Assembly: GCA_947177395.1 (NCBI GenBank)
Contig: CAMWUI010000005.1
Span: forward strand, 1-64,000
Reading direction: 5' to 3'
Source of the DNA: an uncultured Paraprevotella sp.
GTDB lineage: Bacteria; Bacteroidota; Bacteroidia; Bacteroidales; Bacteroidaceae
DNA length: 64,000 nucleotides
Below are positions 57,000 to 64,000 of this stretch, piece after piece. A program made the translations under genes and the position numbers. How positions within the stretch are numbered: position 1 is the first letter of the stretch; every line of letters begins with the position of its first letter. Below the pieces are notes generated by a model. It was not told the origin of the DNA and ran no database searches. It saw only the letters and a list, made by a program, of their open reading frames with translations.

Positions 57000-58160
57000 T
57001 CAAAACAACGTGTTCTCTATAATCTTACCCATCTGCCATACACAGCGTATATCCAGTTTGTCATCCAATACAAGGATGTCGGCGTCCTTGTCGGCCTGCA
57101 ACGTACCCTTGCGGTCCAGCACACCCATAATGCGGGCTGGCGTCTCGGACACCATGCGGCAAGCGTCTTCCAGCGGAATCTCAGCCTGTTGCACCATCGT
57201 ACGTATCAGACGGTCTGTCGTGGCGATACTGCCGGCCAGAGCCGAGCGGTCGGACAGTTTGCACACCCCGTCCTCAATAACCACACGAGGATCGAAAGCC
57301 ACCTGACTGTCACTGGCTGCGCAGGCCAATGCATCCGTAATCAGCGCCATACGTTCCACACCTTTCAGTTTATACGCCATACGCAAGATGGTGGGAGGCA
57401 CATGTATACCGTCGGCCACACATTCCACCGTCATGTCATCTATCAGGTAGACGCTCTCCACCGTACCCTCGTACTTGTATTCCCGTTTGTTGTGGAAGCC
57501 CGGCATGGCGTTATAGAAATGGGTCACATGCGTAAAGCCTGCCTTGAACGCCGCCAGCACATCGTTGTATTCCGCCTGCGTGTGAGCAATGGACGGAAGA
57601 ATGCCTTTGGCCGCACAATACTTACCGAACTGGATGGCACCGGGCAACTCGGGAGCCGCATCCCAGCGGGCCAGACACGGAGAGTTCTCCACAATGGGGA
57701 TATACTCGTTCGGATCGGGATCCTTGATATTCTCGGGCATCTGTCCGCCCGCTTTCTTGATGTTCAGATAATGCCCCTCCAGATGCAGGCCCAGCACCGG
57801 ACTGTCCTTTTCTTTCATCAGCTTTTCACAGGTTTCCACCGCCTGCGTAATCATAGGAACCGTCGAAGAAGAAAGCGTCGGGAAGATAGAAGTCATTCCG
57901 TGCTTGGCATGAGCTTCGATGGCCGTACGGAAAGCATCCTCCGTACCCTCCATGAAATCACGGCCGCCACCGCCGTGCACATGCATCTCCACACCACCGG
58001 GCACGACGTACATGCCTCTGGCATCTATCAACTCGGCACCAATCACGGCCAAGTCACAGTTCGTCACTTCAAGGATCTTGTTATCCCGCAGGATAACGGA
58101 ACCGTTTTTTAACCACCCCTGGGGTGTCAGTATGCGGGCATTGATAATTTGTGTCAGCAT
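57000..58160 (-). CDS. nagA: N-acetylglucosamine-6-phosphate deacetylase
   Basis: A 386-aa amidohydrolase producing glucosamine-6-P, the NagB substrate. Metal and substrate residues are visible: GGVEMHVHGGGGRDFMEG (HxH), LHLEGHYLN (metal Glu; Bacteroidales carry His where many have Pro), HVTHFYNAMPGFHNK and ITDALACAASDSQ (catalytic Asp). Length is normal. It has a TAACTTTA -7-like box about 25 nt upstream and is convergent with anSME. Confidence 0.96.
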   Translation of the reverse strand: MLTQIINARILTPQGWLKNGSVILRDNKILEVTNCDLAVIGAELIDARGMYVVPGGVEMHVHGGGGRDFMEGTEDAFRTAIEAHAKHGMTSIFPTLSSSTVPMITQAVETCEKLMKEKDSPVLGLHLEGHYLNIKKAGGQMPENIKDPDPNEYIPIVENSPCLARWDAAPELPGAIQFGKYCAAKGILPSIAHTQAEYNDVLAAFKAGFTHVTHFYNAMPGFHNKREYKYEGTVESVYLIDDMTVECVADGIHVPPTILRMAYKLKGVERMALITDALACAASDSQVAFDPRVVIEDGVCKLSDRSALAGSIATTDRLIRTMVQQAEIPLEDACRMVSETPARIMGVLDRKGTLQADKDADILVLDDKLDIRCVWQMGKIIENTLF

Positions 58161-58194
58161 AGTATAATATTTTTAGTTGAATTGTAAAGTTACC

Positions 58195-58232
58195 AAAAGG
58201 AGAGAAACGATGTCATCGCCCCTCTCCTTTTT
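58195..58232 (-). terminator. terminator between sulfatase and nagA
   Basis: The stem AAAAGGAGAG with CTCTCCTTTT encloses an inner CGATG/CATCG pair. It lies 130 nt past the sulfatase stop and just before the nagA promoter region. Confidence 0.65.
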
Positions 58233-58360
58233 TTATCATATTTAACACTGTGCGGGCACACGCATAACCACACATGTTGTCAGGTCCTTATCCGGAGGCC
58301 GCAAGCCTCTGTCGGTTCATGGCAGAAGCCCCTGGCACGGAAACCGGTATTCCGGCTGGC

Positions 58361-59929
58361 TTAATCCTTCATCGGGTAGACAAAACGGATGGAATCGTCG
58401 TATTCCACCTGCAGCCGGTGCAGTTGTTTCATCATCTTGCGGGTCACTTTTTCCATACCCTTTTGACCGTACAGATTGTGCATTTCGTGCGGATCTTCTT
58501 TCAGGTCGTAAAGTTCCCAGTGATCGATGTCGTTATAGAAGTGCATCAGTTTGTAACGGCTTCCACGCACGCCGTAATGCCGCTTCACCATATGTTCGGC
58601 CGGATACTCATAATAATGGTAGTAAACGCCCTTGCGCCAGTTGCGCGGATGCTTTCCCTTGAGCAAGGGCAGCAGGGAACGCCCCTGTATGTCGGACGGC
58701 ACCTTGGCTCCGGCCAGCTCCAGGAACGTGGGAGCATAGTCGATATTCTGTACCATCTCGTCGATGTCGCCGCGACGGGTGAATCCTTCCGGCAAGCGCA
58801 TGACCAGAGGCGTATTGAGCGATTCCTCATACATGAAGCGCTTGTCAAACCATCCGTGCTCCCCCATGTAGAAGCCCTGGTCGGACGTGTACACCACCAG
58901 TGTGTTTTCCAGCAGACCGCTGTCACGGAGATAATCGAGCAGACGCCCCACATTGTCGTCCAAACTCTTCACCACCTTGGCATAGTCGCGCATATAGCGC
59001 TGGTATTTGTATTTGGCCAGCTCTTCTCCCTGCGGAGGATTGGTGTAGAATTTCTCGCTCATCGGCAGGTAGAAATCATCATACACCTTGCGTTCGTCCG
59101 GATTCATACGCCCTATCATACCCAGATAAGTATCCGTCAGCGGTGTCTTCTTTCCCGGTACATACATCTTGGTGTCATACACGATATCCATGTGTTTCAG
59201 GATGTTCATCTCCTGTGCAGCAGCAGCCGGACGCCCTTCGTAATCATCATTGAACGTACAGGGAACAGCAAACTCCTTGTCTTCATATTCATGCAGATAC
59301 TTCAGTTCCGGCAACCAGGCACGGTGGCAGGCCTTATGATGTACAAGCAGCAGGAACGGCTTGTCCCTGTCGCGCTTATTCTGCATCCAGTCGATGCTCT
59401 TGTCCGTAACGAGATTCGTCACGTAGCCTTCGTTACGCTTATGATTCCCTTGCATGTCGATGAACGTGGGATTGTAATAGTCTCCCTGTGCAGGCAGGAT
59501 TTCGTAATAGTCGAAACCAGTAGGCGTGCTCACCAGATGCCACTTTCCGATCAGGGCGGTCTGATAACCGGCCTGTCTCATCAGTTTGGGCATGGTCTGC
59601 TGGGAACCATCGAAGATACCGTGCTCGTTGTTGGTAAAACCGTTCTTGTGGCTGTGTTTTCCAGTAAGCATGCACGCGCGGCTGGGACCGGAAAGCGAAT
59701 TGGCAACAAAACTATTGGTGAAACGCACTCCATCCTGCGCGATGCGGTCCAGATTCGGAGTCTCCACATGAGTACGGTCATAGCAACTCATCATCTGTGC
59801 CGTATGATCGTCGGTCATGATGTAGACGATGTTATACGGTTTCTGCTGGGCCGCCGCCGACTGAATACCGAACACGGCTGCCATAGGCCCTAAAACGGAA
59901 CATACGGCCAAATTGGTCTGTTTTCTCAT
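58361..59929 (-). CDS. Ser-type sulfatase, probably N-acetylglucosamine-6-sulfatase-like
   Basis: A 522-aa exported sulfatase with a signal peptide ending SAAA-Q. The metal-binding Asp pair is in YIMTDDHTAQ (Asp40, Asp41). The formylglycine site is Ser80 in SGPSRACMLTG, so it needs the anSME encoded 1.5 kb away. Further family motifs are IGKWHL and YTSDQGFYMGEHGW. Overall layout and the DDHTAQ opening resemble the S1_11 group that removes 6-O-sulfate from GlcNAc. That assignment is by recall and is moderate. It would expose GlcNAc for the GH20 enzyme. Confidence 0.85.
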   Translation of the reverse strand: MRKQTNLAVCSVLGPMAAVFGIQSAAAQQKPYNIVYIMTDDHTAQMMSCYDRTHVETPNLDRIAQDGVRFTNSFVANSLSGPSRACMLTGKHSHKNGFTNNEHGIFDGSQQTMPKLMRQAGYQTALIGKWHLVSTPTGFDYYEILPAQGDYYNPTFIDMQGNHKRNEGYVTNLVTDKSIDWMQNKRDRDKPFLLLVHHKACHRAWLPELKYLHEYEDKEFAVPCTFNDDYEGRPAAAAQEMNILKHMDIVYDTKMYVPGKKTPLTDTYLGMIGRMNPDERKVYDDFYLPMSEKFYTNPPQGEELAKYKYQRYMRDYAKVVKSLDDNVGRLLDYLRDSGLLENTLVVYTSDQGFYMGEHGWFDKRFMYEESLNTPLVMRLPEGFTRRGDIDEMVQNIDYAPTFLELAGAKVPSDIQGRSLLPLLKGKHPRNWRKGVYYHYYEYPAEHMVKRHYGVRGSRYKLMHFYNDIDHWELYDLKEDPHEMHNLYGQKGMEKVTRKMMKQLHRLQVEYDDSIRFVYPMKD

Positions 59930-59945
59930 TCTTTTTTGTAAAATT

Positions 59946-59953
59946 CAAAGGTA
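59946..59953 (-). promoter_or_regulatory. -7 box of sulfatase gene
   Basis: TACCTTTG on the minus strand matches TAnnTTTG and lies 17 nt before the ATG. It sits between the glmM terminator and the sulfatase start. No clear -33 box was found. Confidence 0.45.
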
Positions 59954-59959
59954 TGGAAC

Positions 59960-60006
59960 AAAAAGAGGATGTGCCACAGCGCACGGCACCGCAGACACAC
60001 CCTCTC
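59960..60006 (-). terminator. glmM terminator
   Basis: On the minus strand the stem GAGGGTGTG with CACATCCTC and an inner GTGCC/GGCAC are followed by TTTTTGTTCC, 14 nt past the glmM stop. Confidence 0.8.
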
Positions 60007-60019
60007 TCTGAGTTCTTAA

Positions 60020-61408
60020 TTATTTTGCGAAACTATACACCACATCCATAATCTGCTTGCCCAGTTCATCGGCAGCTTCCATCGTGGATGCCTCGGAATA
60101 AACGCGGATGATAGGTTCCGTGTTACTCTTGCGCAAGTGTACCCACTTGTCGGGGAAGTCAATCTTCACACCGTCGATGTCATTCACCTCCTGGTCTTTG
60201 TACAGATCCTTCACTTTAGCCAGAATAGCGTCCACATCTGTCTCTGGAGTCAAATCTATGCGGTTCTTCGCGATGAAATACGGCGGATAAGTAGCACGCA
60301 GTTCGCTGGTCTTCATGCCTTTCTTAGCCAAATAGGTAAGAATAAGCGCGATACCCACCAGTGCGTCGCGACCGCAGTGTGCCTCCGGATAGATGACACC
60401 ACCGTTGCCCTCGCCACCGATGACGGCATGCGTATCTTTCATCTTCGTCACCACGTTCACTTCGCCCACAGCAGCCGCGTTGTATTCGCAGCCGTACTTG
60501 CGGGTCACGTCGCGCAAAGCACGTGTGGAACTGAGATTGGACACCGTATTGCCCGGTGTATGTTGCAGGATATAGTCAGCCACCGTCACCAGCGTGTATT
60601 CCTCGCCATACATCGTACCGTCCTCACAGAACAAAGCCAGACGGTCCACATCGGGATCCACCACGAAAGCGATGTCATGGCCGCCTTTCTGCATCAGCGT
60701 CTTGATATCCGTCAGATTCTTCTCCAAAGGTTCGGGATTGTGCTGGAAATCACCGGTAGCTTCCATAAACAGGCCCGTCACCTGAGCCACGCCCAACTGT
60801 TCCAGCAATTTGGGCAGAATAATGCCGCCCACGGAGTTCACGCAGTCGAGCGCCACACGGAAACCGGCCTTGCGGATTGCCTCCACATCCACCAGTTTCA
60901 GATTCTTCACCATGTCAATATGCTTCTGGTCGTAAGTGTCATCCTCGCGATAGGAGCCCAGATGATCGACATCCGCATATTCGAAATCCTCGGCCTCTGC
61001 GATACGGAGCACTTCGTTCCCCTCTTCCTTGTTCAGGAATTCGCCTTTTTCATTGAGCAGTTTCAAAGCGTTCCACATACGGGGGTTGTGGGAAGCCGTC
61101 AAAATGATACCGCCACAGGCACCTTCCATCGTCACAGCTATTTCGGTCGTAGGCGTAGAGGCCAGGCCGATGTTCACCACATCGAATCCCATACCCATCA
61201 GGGTGCCGCATACGACATTCTTCACCATCTCGCCCGAGATGCGCGCATCCCGTCCCACCACGATTTTGTTGCTCTCGACACGGGTGGTCTTACGGATAAG
61301 AGTAGCGTAAGCCGATGTGAATTTTACGATGTCGAGGGGATTGAGGGTATCGCCGGCCTTACCGCCGATTGTTCCCCGAATACCGGAAATTGATTTAATT
61401 AAAGTCAT
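60020..61408 (-). CDS. glmM: phosphoglucosamine mutase
   Basis: A 462-aa alpha-D-phosphohexomutase, probably interconverting glucosamine-6-P and -1-P for UDP-GlcNAc synthesis. The start is the ATG at 61408 (MTLIKSISGIRGTIGG). The catalytic phosphoserine loop is ILTASHNPRMWNALK, the metal loop is VVDPDVDRLAL, the sugar loop is GGEGNGGVIYP and the phosphate site is RKSNTEPIIRVYSEAS. Specificity between phosphoglucosamine and phosphomannose cannot be settled from sequence alone, but this protein type is annotated GlmM in Bacteroidales and nagA/nagB are nearby. Confidence 0.88.
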   Translation of the reverse strand: MTLIKSISGIRGTIGGKAGDTLNPLDIVKFTSAYATLIRKTTRVESNKIVVGRDARISGEMVKNVVCGTLMGMGFDVVNIGLASTPTTEIAVTMEGACGGIILTASHNPRMWNALKLLNEKGEFLNKEEGNEVLRIAEAEDFEYADVDHLGSYREDDTYDQKHIDMVKNLKLVDVEAIRKAGFRVALDCVNSVGGIILPKLLEQLGVAQVTGLFMEATGDFQHNPEPLEKNLTDIKTLMQKGGHDIAFVVDPDVDRLALFCEDGTMYGEEYTLVTVADYILQHTPGNTVSNLSSTRALRDVTRKYGCEYNAAAVGEVNVVTKMKDTHAVIGGEGNGGVIYPEAHCGRDALVGIALILTYLAKKGMKTSELRATYPPYFIAKNRIDLTPETDVDAILAKVKDLYKDQEVNDIDGVKIDFPDKWVHLRKSNTEPIIRVYSEASTMEAADELGKQIMDVVYSFAK

Positions 61409-61532
61409 ATAAATAATATTTGGGTTAATATGTTTTTCACTTACATTCCGCCGGTCGGATACCGGCTCCCGGAAGGGCATCACGCCCTGCGGTTTATGCA
61501 AATTTAAACAAAAAGCCCAACAAACCCAAAAG

Positions 61533-61564
61533 AAACGGAGAAACTTTTCAGTGTTTCTCCGTTT
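61533..61564 (-). terminator. terminator of second sulfatase
   Basis: The perfect 12-bp stem AAACGGAGAAAC/GTTTCTCCGTTT with an 8-nt loop is followed on the minus strand by CTTTTGGG, 60 nt past the stop. Confidence 0.85.
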
Positions 61565-61624
61565 TATGACACTATTATCCGGTATCCGATTGTTTCAAAG
61601 AGGAAACAGACATCCGCAAAGAAT

Positions 61625-63142
61625 TTACTGCGGCAAGGTCACATTGAAATGCTGACTGGGCGTATGTTCCTTCCGCACGATGTCCTGCAACTCCTTCACA
61701 ATGTCCGGATATTGTGATGCAAGGTTCGTATCTTCGTGCACATCCGTCGCCAGATCATACAATTCACTGACACCCCGTTTCACAATCAACTTCCAGTCGC
61801 CCTTGCGCACGGCAATCTGGTTTGTCTCGTTAAATTCCCAGTACAGATAGTCGTGGGAAGCCTGCTCGGATTCCCGTCCCAACAAGGTAGGAGCAAAAGA
61901 AATACCATCGAAATAATCTACCTCTTTCTTCTCGTTGGTGTACTTCTTCACGTAATCCTCCACACCTATCAAGTCGCAGAACGTGGGCATGATATCGTAG
62001 AACACAATCTGACGGTCGTTCACGGAGCCGGCCTCCACATGCCCCGGCCACTTCACGATAAACGGAATACGGATACCGCCTTCGTGACAGGAACGCTTCA
62101 GCCCTTTCAGCAGGCCGTCGCGATTGAAGAACGTGGGATCGGCACCACCTTCCTCATGGGGACCGTTATCCGACGAGAAGATAACAATCGTATTCTCGGA
62201 CAAGCCTTTCTCATCCAGTTTTGCCAATATCTCACCCACATAGGCGTCCAAGCGGGTTATCATGGCCGCAAACTGGGCATGCACATGATCGATGGCGTTG
62301 TAACGCGAACCGATATTGCCACCGAAAGACTTATCGTTACAGAAATGTCCTTTATAAGCCGTAAGGATGGAATCTTCTGGCTGCACAAGCTCGGCATGGG
62401 GCAACGTATAAGTAAACAACCCGTAGAACGGCTGGTCGGCCGTCTGCTTGTCCAGCCACTTCATGGCCTCCCGGTGAATCATGTCGGCCGTATACTGGGA
62501 ACGCTTGCGATAATCCGCGCCGCTCATGGGATATTTTGTGTTTTCTGTCAGCTCGATACGGATTACGTCTTCGTCACCCGCCGACTTGCTATAGCGGTTC
62601 ATGAAATTCGGATAATAGAGATGAGCCTGGAACTGACAGATATAACCATAATACTCGTCTATACCGCGGGTCTTGGGTGTCGATACGGAACCCTCATAAC
62701 CTCCGGCCCATTTACCGAACATACCGGTGGTGTAACCGTTGTCTTTCATGATTTCCGGCAGGATAATATGATCGGGATCGAGCGGATGCTGTCCCGTTAC
62801 GGCATACTCGTTATTTTCACCATACTTTATACTTCCGCTCCAGTATTCCTTGTTACCGCGGATTTCACAATGACCGGTATGCTGTCCTGTCATCATGGAC
62901 GCACGCGAAGGTGCACTTACCGGACTGCCGGAATACGCCTGCGTGAACCGCATACCCTGCGTGGCCATACGATCGATGTGAGGCGTGCTGATGTATTGCT
63001 GGCCGTAACATCCCAGATCGCCATAACCCATATCATCACACAGCACAAAGATAATGTTCGGCTTCCGGTTCTCCGCCTGTGCGGAAGCACCCAACGGGGC
63101 CAATAACGCGCTGCCCCAGCATATTAGTTTTCTGTTATTCAT
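61625..63142 (-). CDS. Ser-type sulfatase (arylsulfatase A-like)
   Basis: A 505-aa exported sulfatase; the signal peptide ends GASA-Q. Metal residues are in FVLCDDMGYGDLG. The formylglycine site is Ser76 in VSAPSRASMMTGQHTGH, so maturation by the anSME is expected. A His/Lys pair lies in MFGKWAGGYEG, and the second metal site is in IFSSDNGPHEEGG. It differs clearly from the sulfatase at 58361 in its second half, so a different linkage is likely; the substrate is not deducible. It lies 43 nt after the partial gene at the right edge, probably one operon. Confidence 0.85.
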   Translation of the reverse strand: MNNRKLICWGSALLAPLGASAQAENRKPNIIFVLCDDMGYGDLGCYGQQYISTPHIDRMATQGMRFTQAYSGSPVSAPSRASMMTGQHTGHCEIRGNKEYWSGSIKYGENNEYAVTGQHPLDPDHIILPEIMKDNGYTTGMFGKWAGGYEGSVSTPKTRGIDEYYGYICQFQAHLYYPNFMNRYSKSAGDEDVIRIELTENTKYPMSGADYRKRSQYTADMIHREAMKWLDKQTADQPFYGLFTYTLPHAELVQPEDSILTAYKGHFCNDKSFGGNIGSRYNAIDHVHAQFAAMITRLDAYVGEILAKLDEKGLSENTIVIFSSDNGPHEEGGADPTFFNRDGLLKGLKRSCHEGGIRIPFIVKWPGHVEAGSVNDRQIVFYDIMPTFCDLIGVEDYVKKYTNEKKEVDYFDGISFAPTLLGRESEQASHDYLYWEFNETNQIAVRKGDWKLIVKRGVSELYDLATDVHEDTNLASQYPDIVKELQDIVRKEHTPSQHFNVTLPQ

Positions 63143-63185
63143 AACCGTTTCTATAAATATAAAGAATTAATTTTAACCGATGATT

Positions 63186-64000
63186 TTAAAAAAGGATTAC
63201 CTTGCCGCTTCCCCGACCAGCCTCCGTATATACCTTTATTATATAGGTACCGCGCGCGAGGCTCTCCAGCGACAACATGTTTCGCGTACCTTCGTACACC
63301 TGCGTCCCGTCGACCGCATACACGCCGGCTCTCAGGAAACCGCTGTCCGGACAGACTACACGCACCGTACGCCCCTCCTGTTCTAATACGAACAAGTCAG
63401 GGGAGACTGCCGTTTCTGTCACGCCCGTCACCGTTTGCGTATTCGGCGAAAACAAAGCGCACAGTTCCGTGTGCTCTGCCACGTTGAACGTATATTCGGG
63501 CGTTGCCGACACGATAATCTTACCGTCCTGCCATCCGCGGAATACGGCATTTCCCGATGCCTCAGCCCTGACAGTAACCTCCGTACCGTAAGAAGTGTAC
63601 AATTCTGTCAGTTTTTCCTCCCCACTGACAATATAGGCCATTCCGCGGCCTTCTCCTCCGGGCCGTACCTTGACTATGCGTTCGTCCATAGGCTCTTCCA
63701 CCCGAATAATGAAGTCATAGATTTCACCCACCGCATCATCTTCCGCATCAGTCAGTCCGTTGTCAGTCAGACGGACACGCATGCGCGACTGTTTGAGACA
63801 GGCCGTTTCCGGCACTTGTATGTCAACAGACAGCGATGGAGAAGCCGCATATACATACGAGGTCTCAAACTCACCGTCAGCATCCCAGTCAAAATACACA
63901 AAAGTCTGCAAACCGACGGACAACATATTCATATCCAGATTCAAGTTGAATTCTTGTCCACGGGAAACTGTCGCCTTGTCATCCGTAAACATCGTATAAT
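63186..64000 (-). CDS. C-terminal part of secreted GEVED-type protein with sorting-like tail
   Basis: The open frame continues past the right edge, so the N-terminus is missing. The Met at 63992 is probably internal. A GEVED-like region is visible (DWDADGEFETSY, then RVRLTDNGLTDAEDDAVGEI), a module common in Bacteroidetes cell-surface proteins. A bacterial repeat-like segment follows (TVRAEASGNAVFRGWQDGKI). The tail (GVYAVDGTQVYEG...ARGTYIIKVYT) is a T9SS type A-like ending. Just upstream of the second sulfatase; possibly a surface glycan-handling protein. Confidence 0.75.
   Translation of the reverse strand, partial: YTMFTDDKATVSRGQEFNLNLDMNMLSVGLQTFVYFDWDADGEFETSYVYAASPSLSVDIQVPETACLKQSRMRVRLTDNGLTDAEDDAVGEIYDFIIRVEEPMDERIVKVRPGGEGRGMAYIVSGEEKLTELYTSYGTEVTVRAEASGNAVFRGWQDGKIIVSATPEYTFNVAEHTELCALFSPNTQTVTGVTETAVSPDLFVLEQEGRTVRVVCPDSGFLRAGVYAVDGTQVYEGTRNMLSLESLARGTYIIKVYTEAGRGSGKVILF

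Noticed and set aside
54777-63142. Polysaccharide utilisation locus
   Set aside because: No SusC/SusD homologues, hybrid two-component regulator or ECF sigma/anti-sigma pair are present in the window.

Overview
The window is a Bacteroidales chromosome segment. The evidence is an almost complete type IX secretion core (porP-gldK-gldL-gldM-gldN), secreted proteins ending in a Bacteroidales-type C-terminal sorting-like tail, a BACON domain, SxPSR-type sulfatases with an anaerobic maturase, and promoters of the Bacteroidetes form TTTG-(about 19 nt)-TAnnTTTG. The enzyme set (fucosidase, hexosaminidase, M60 mucin-type protease, sulfatases, fucose permease, GlcNAc-6-P catabolism) fits a gut, mucin-using organism. 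A Barnesiella- or Parabacteroides-like lineage is my inference. I see no rRNA, CRISPR, prophage, intact insertion sequence or SusCD pair.

Layout. Positions 172-2208 encode a GH20 hexosaminidase. Positions 2392-16778 (minus strand) are the core information cluster: rpsU-xerC-hpf, a promoter, tRNA-Thr(TGT)-Tyr-Gly-Thr(GGT), tuf, tRNA-Trp, secE, nusG, rplK, rplA, rplJ, rplL, a double hairpin, rpoB and rpoC. Next come mdh, a large GH29 fucosidase with a divergent AraC-type regulator, an aminopeptidase P and a gamma-class carbonic anhydrase-like protein. From 25389 to 26550 there is a gene-free stretch packed with repeats: a 379-bp inverted-repeat element followed by several different families of 23-bp tandem units. 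Then follow waaA and gltX, a PgpH-like 7TM-HD phosphodiesterase, priA, a small outer-membrane barrel, and the T9SS operon (34765-40670).

Positions 40921-43786 hold a DUF2795 protein, a PduO-type adenosyltransferase, a hypothetical protein and a fucose permease. Positions 44138-54388 encode large exported proteins: a 1222-residue multi-domain protein, a CotH-kinase protein, an M60 metalloprotease and a Cys-ladder LRR protein. A second 23-bp tandem array lies at 50404-50541. Positions 54777-63142 form an amino-sugar and sulfate group: nagB, anSME, nagA, two sulfatases and glmM. The right edge cuts a secreted GEVED-type protein.

How it works together (inference). The T9SS core would export the proteins carrying the shared tail. 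Surface and periplasmic sulfatases, matured by the anSME, plus GH20, GH29 and M60 enzymes would strip mucin-type glycans. Fucose would enter through the FucP-like carrier, and GlcNAc-6-P would be handled by NagA and NagB. The most unusual feature is the pair of unrelated intergenic arrays that share a 23-bp period and dyad-bearing units.
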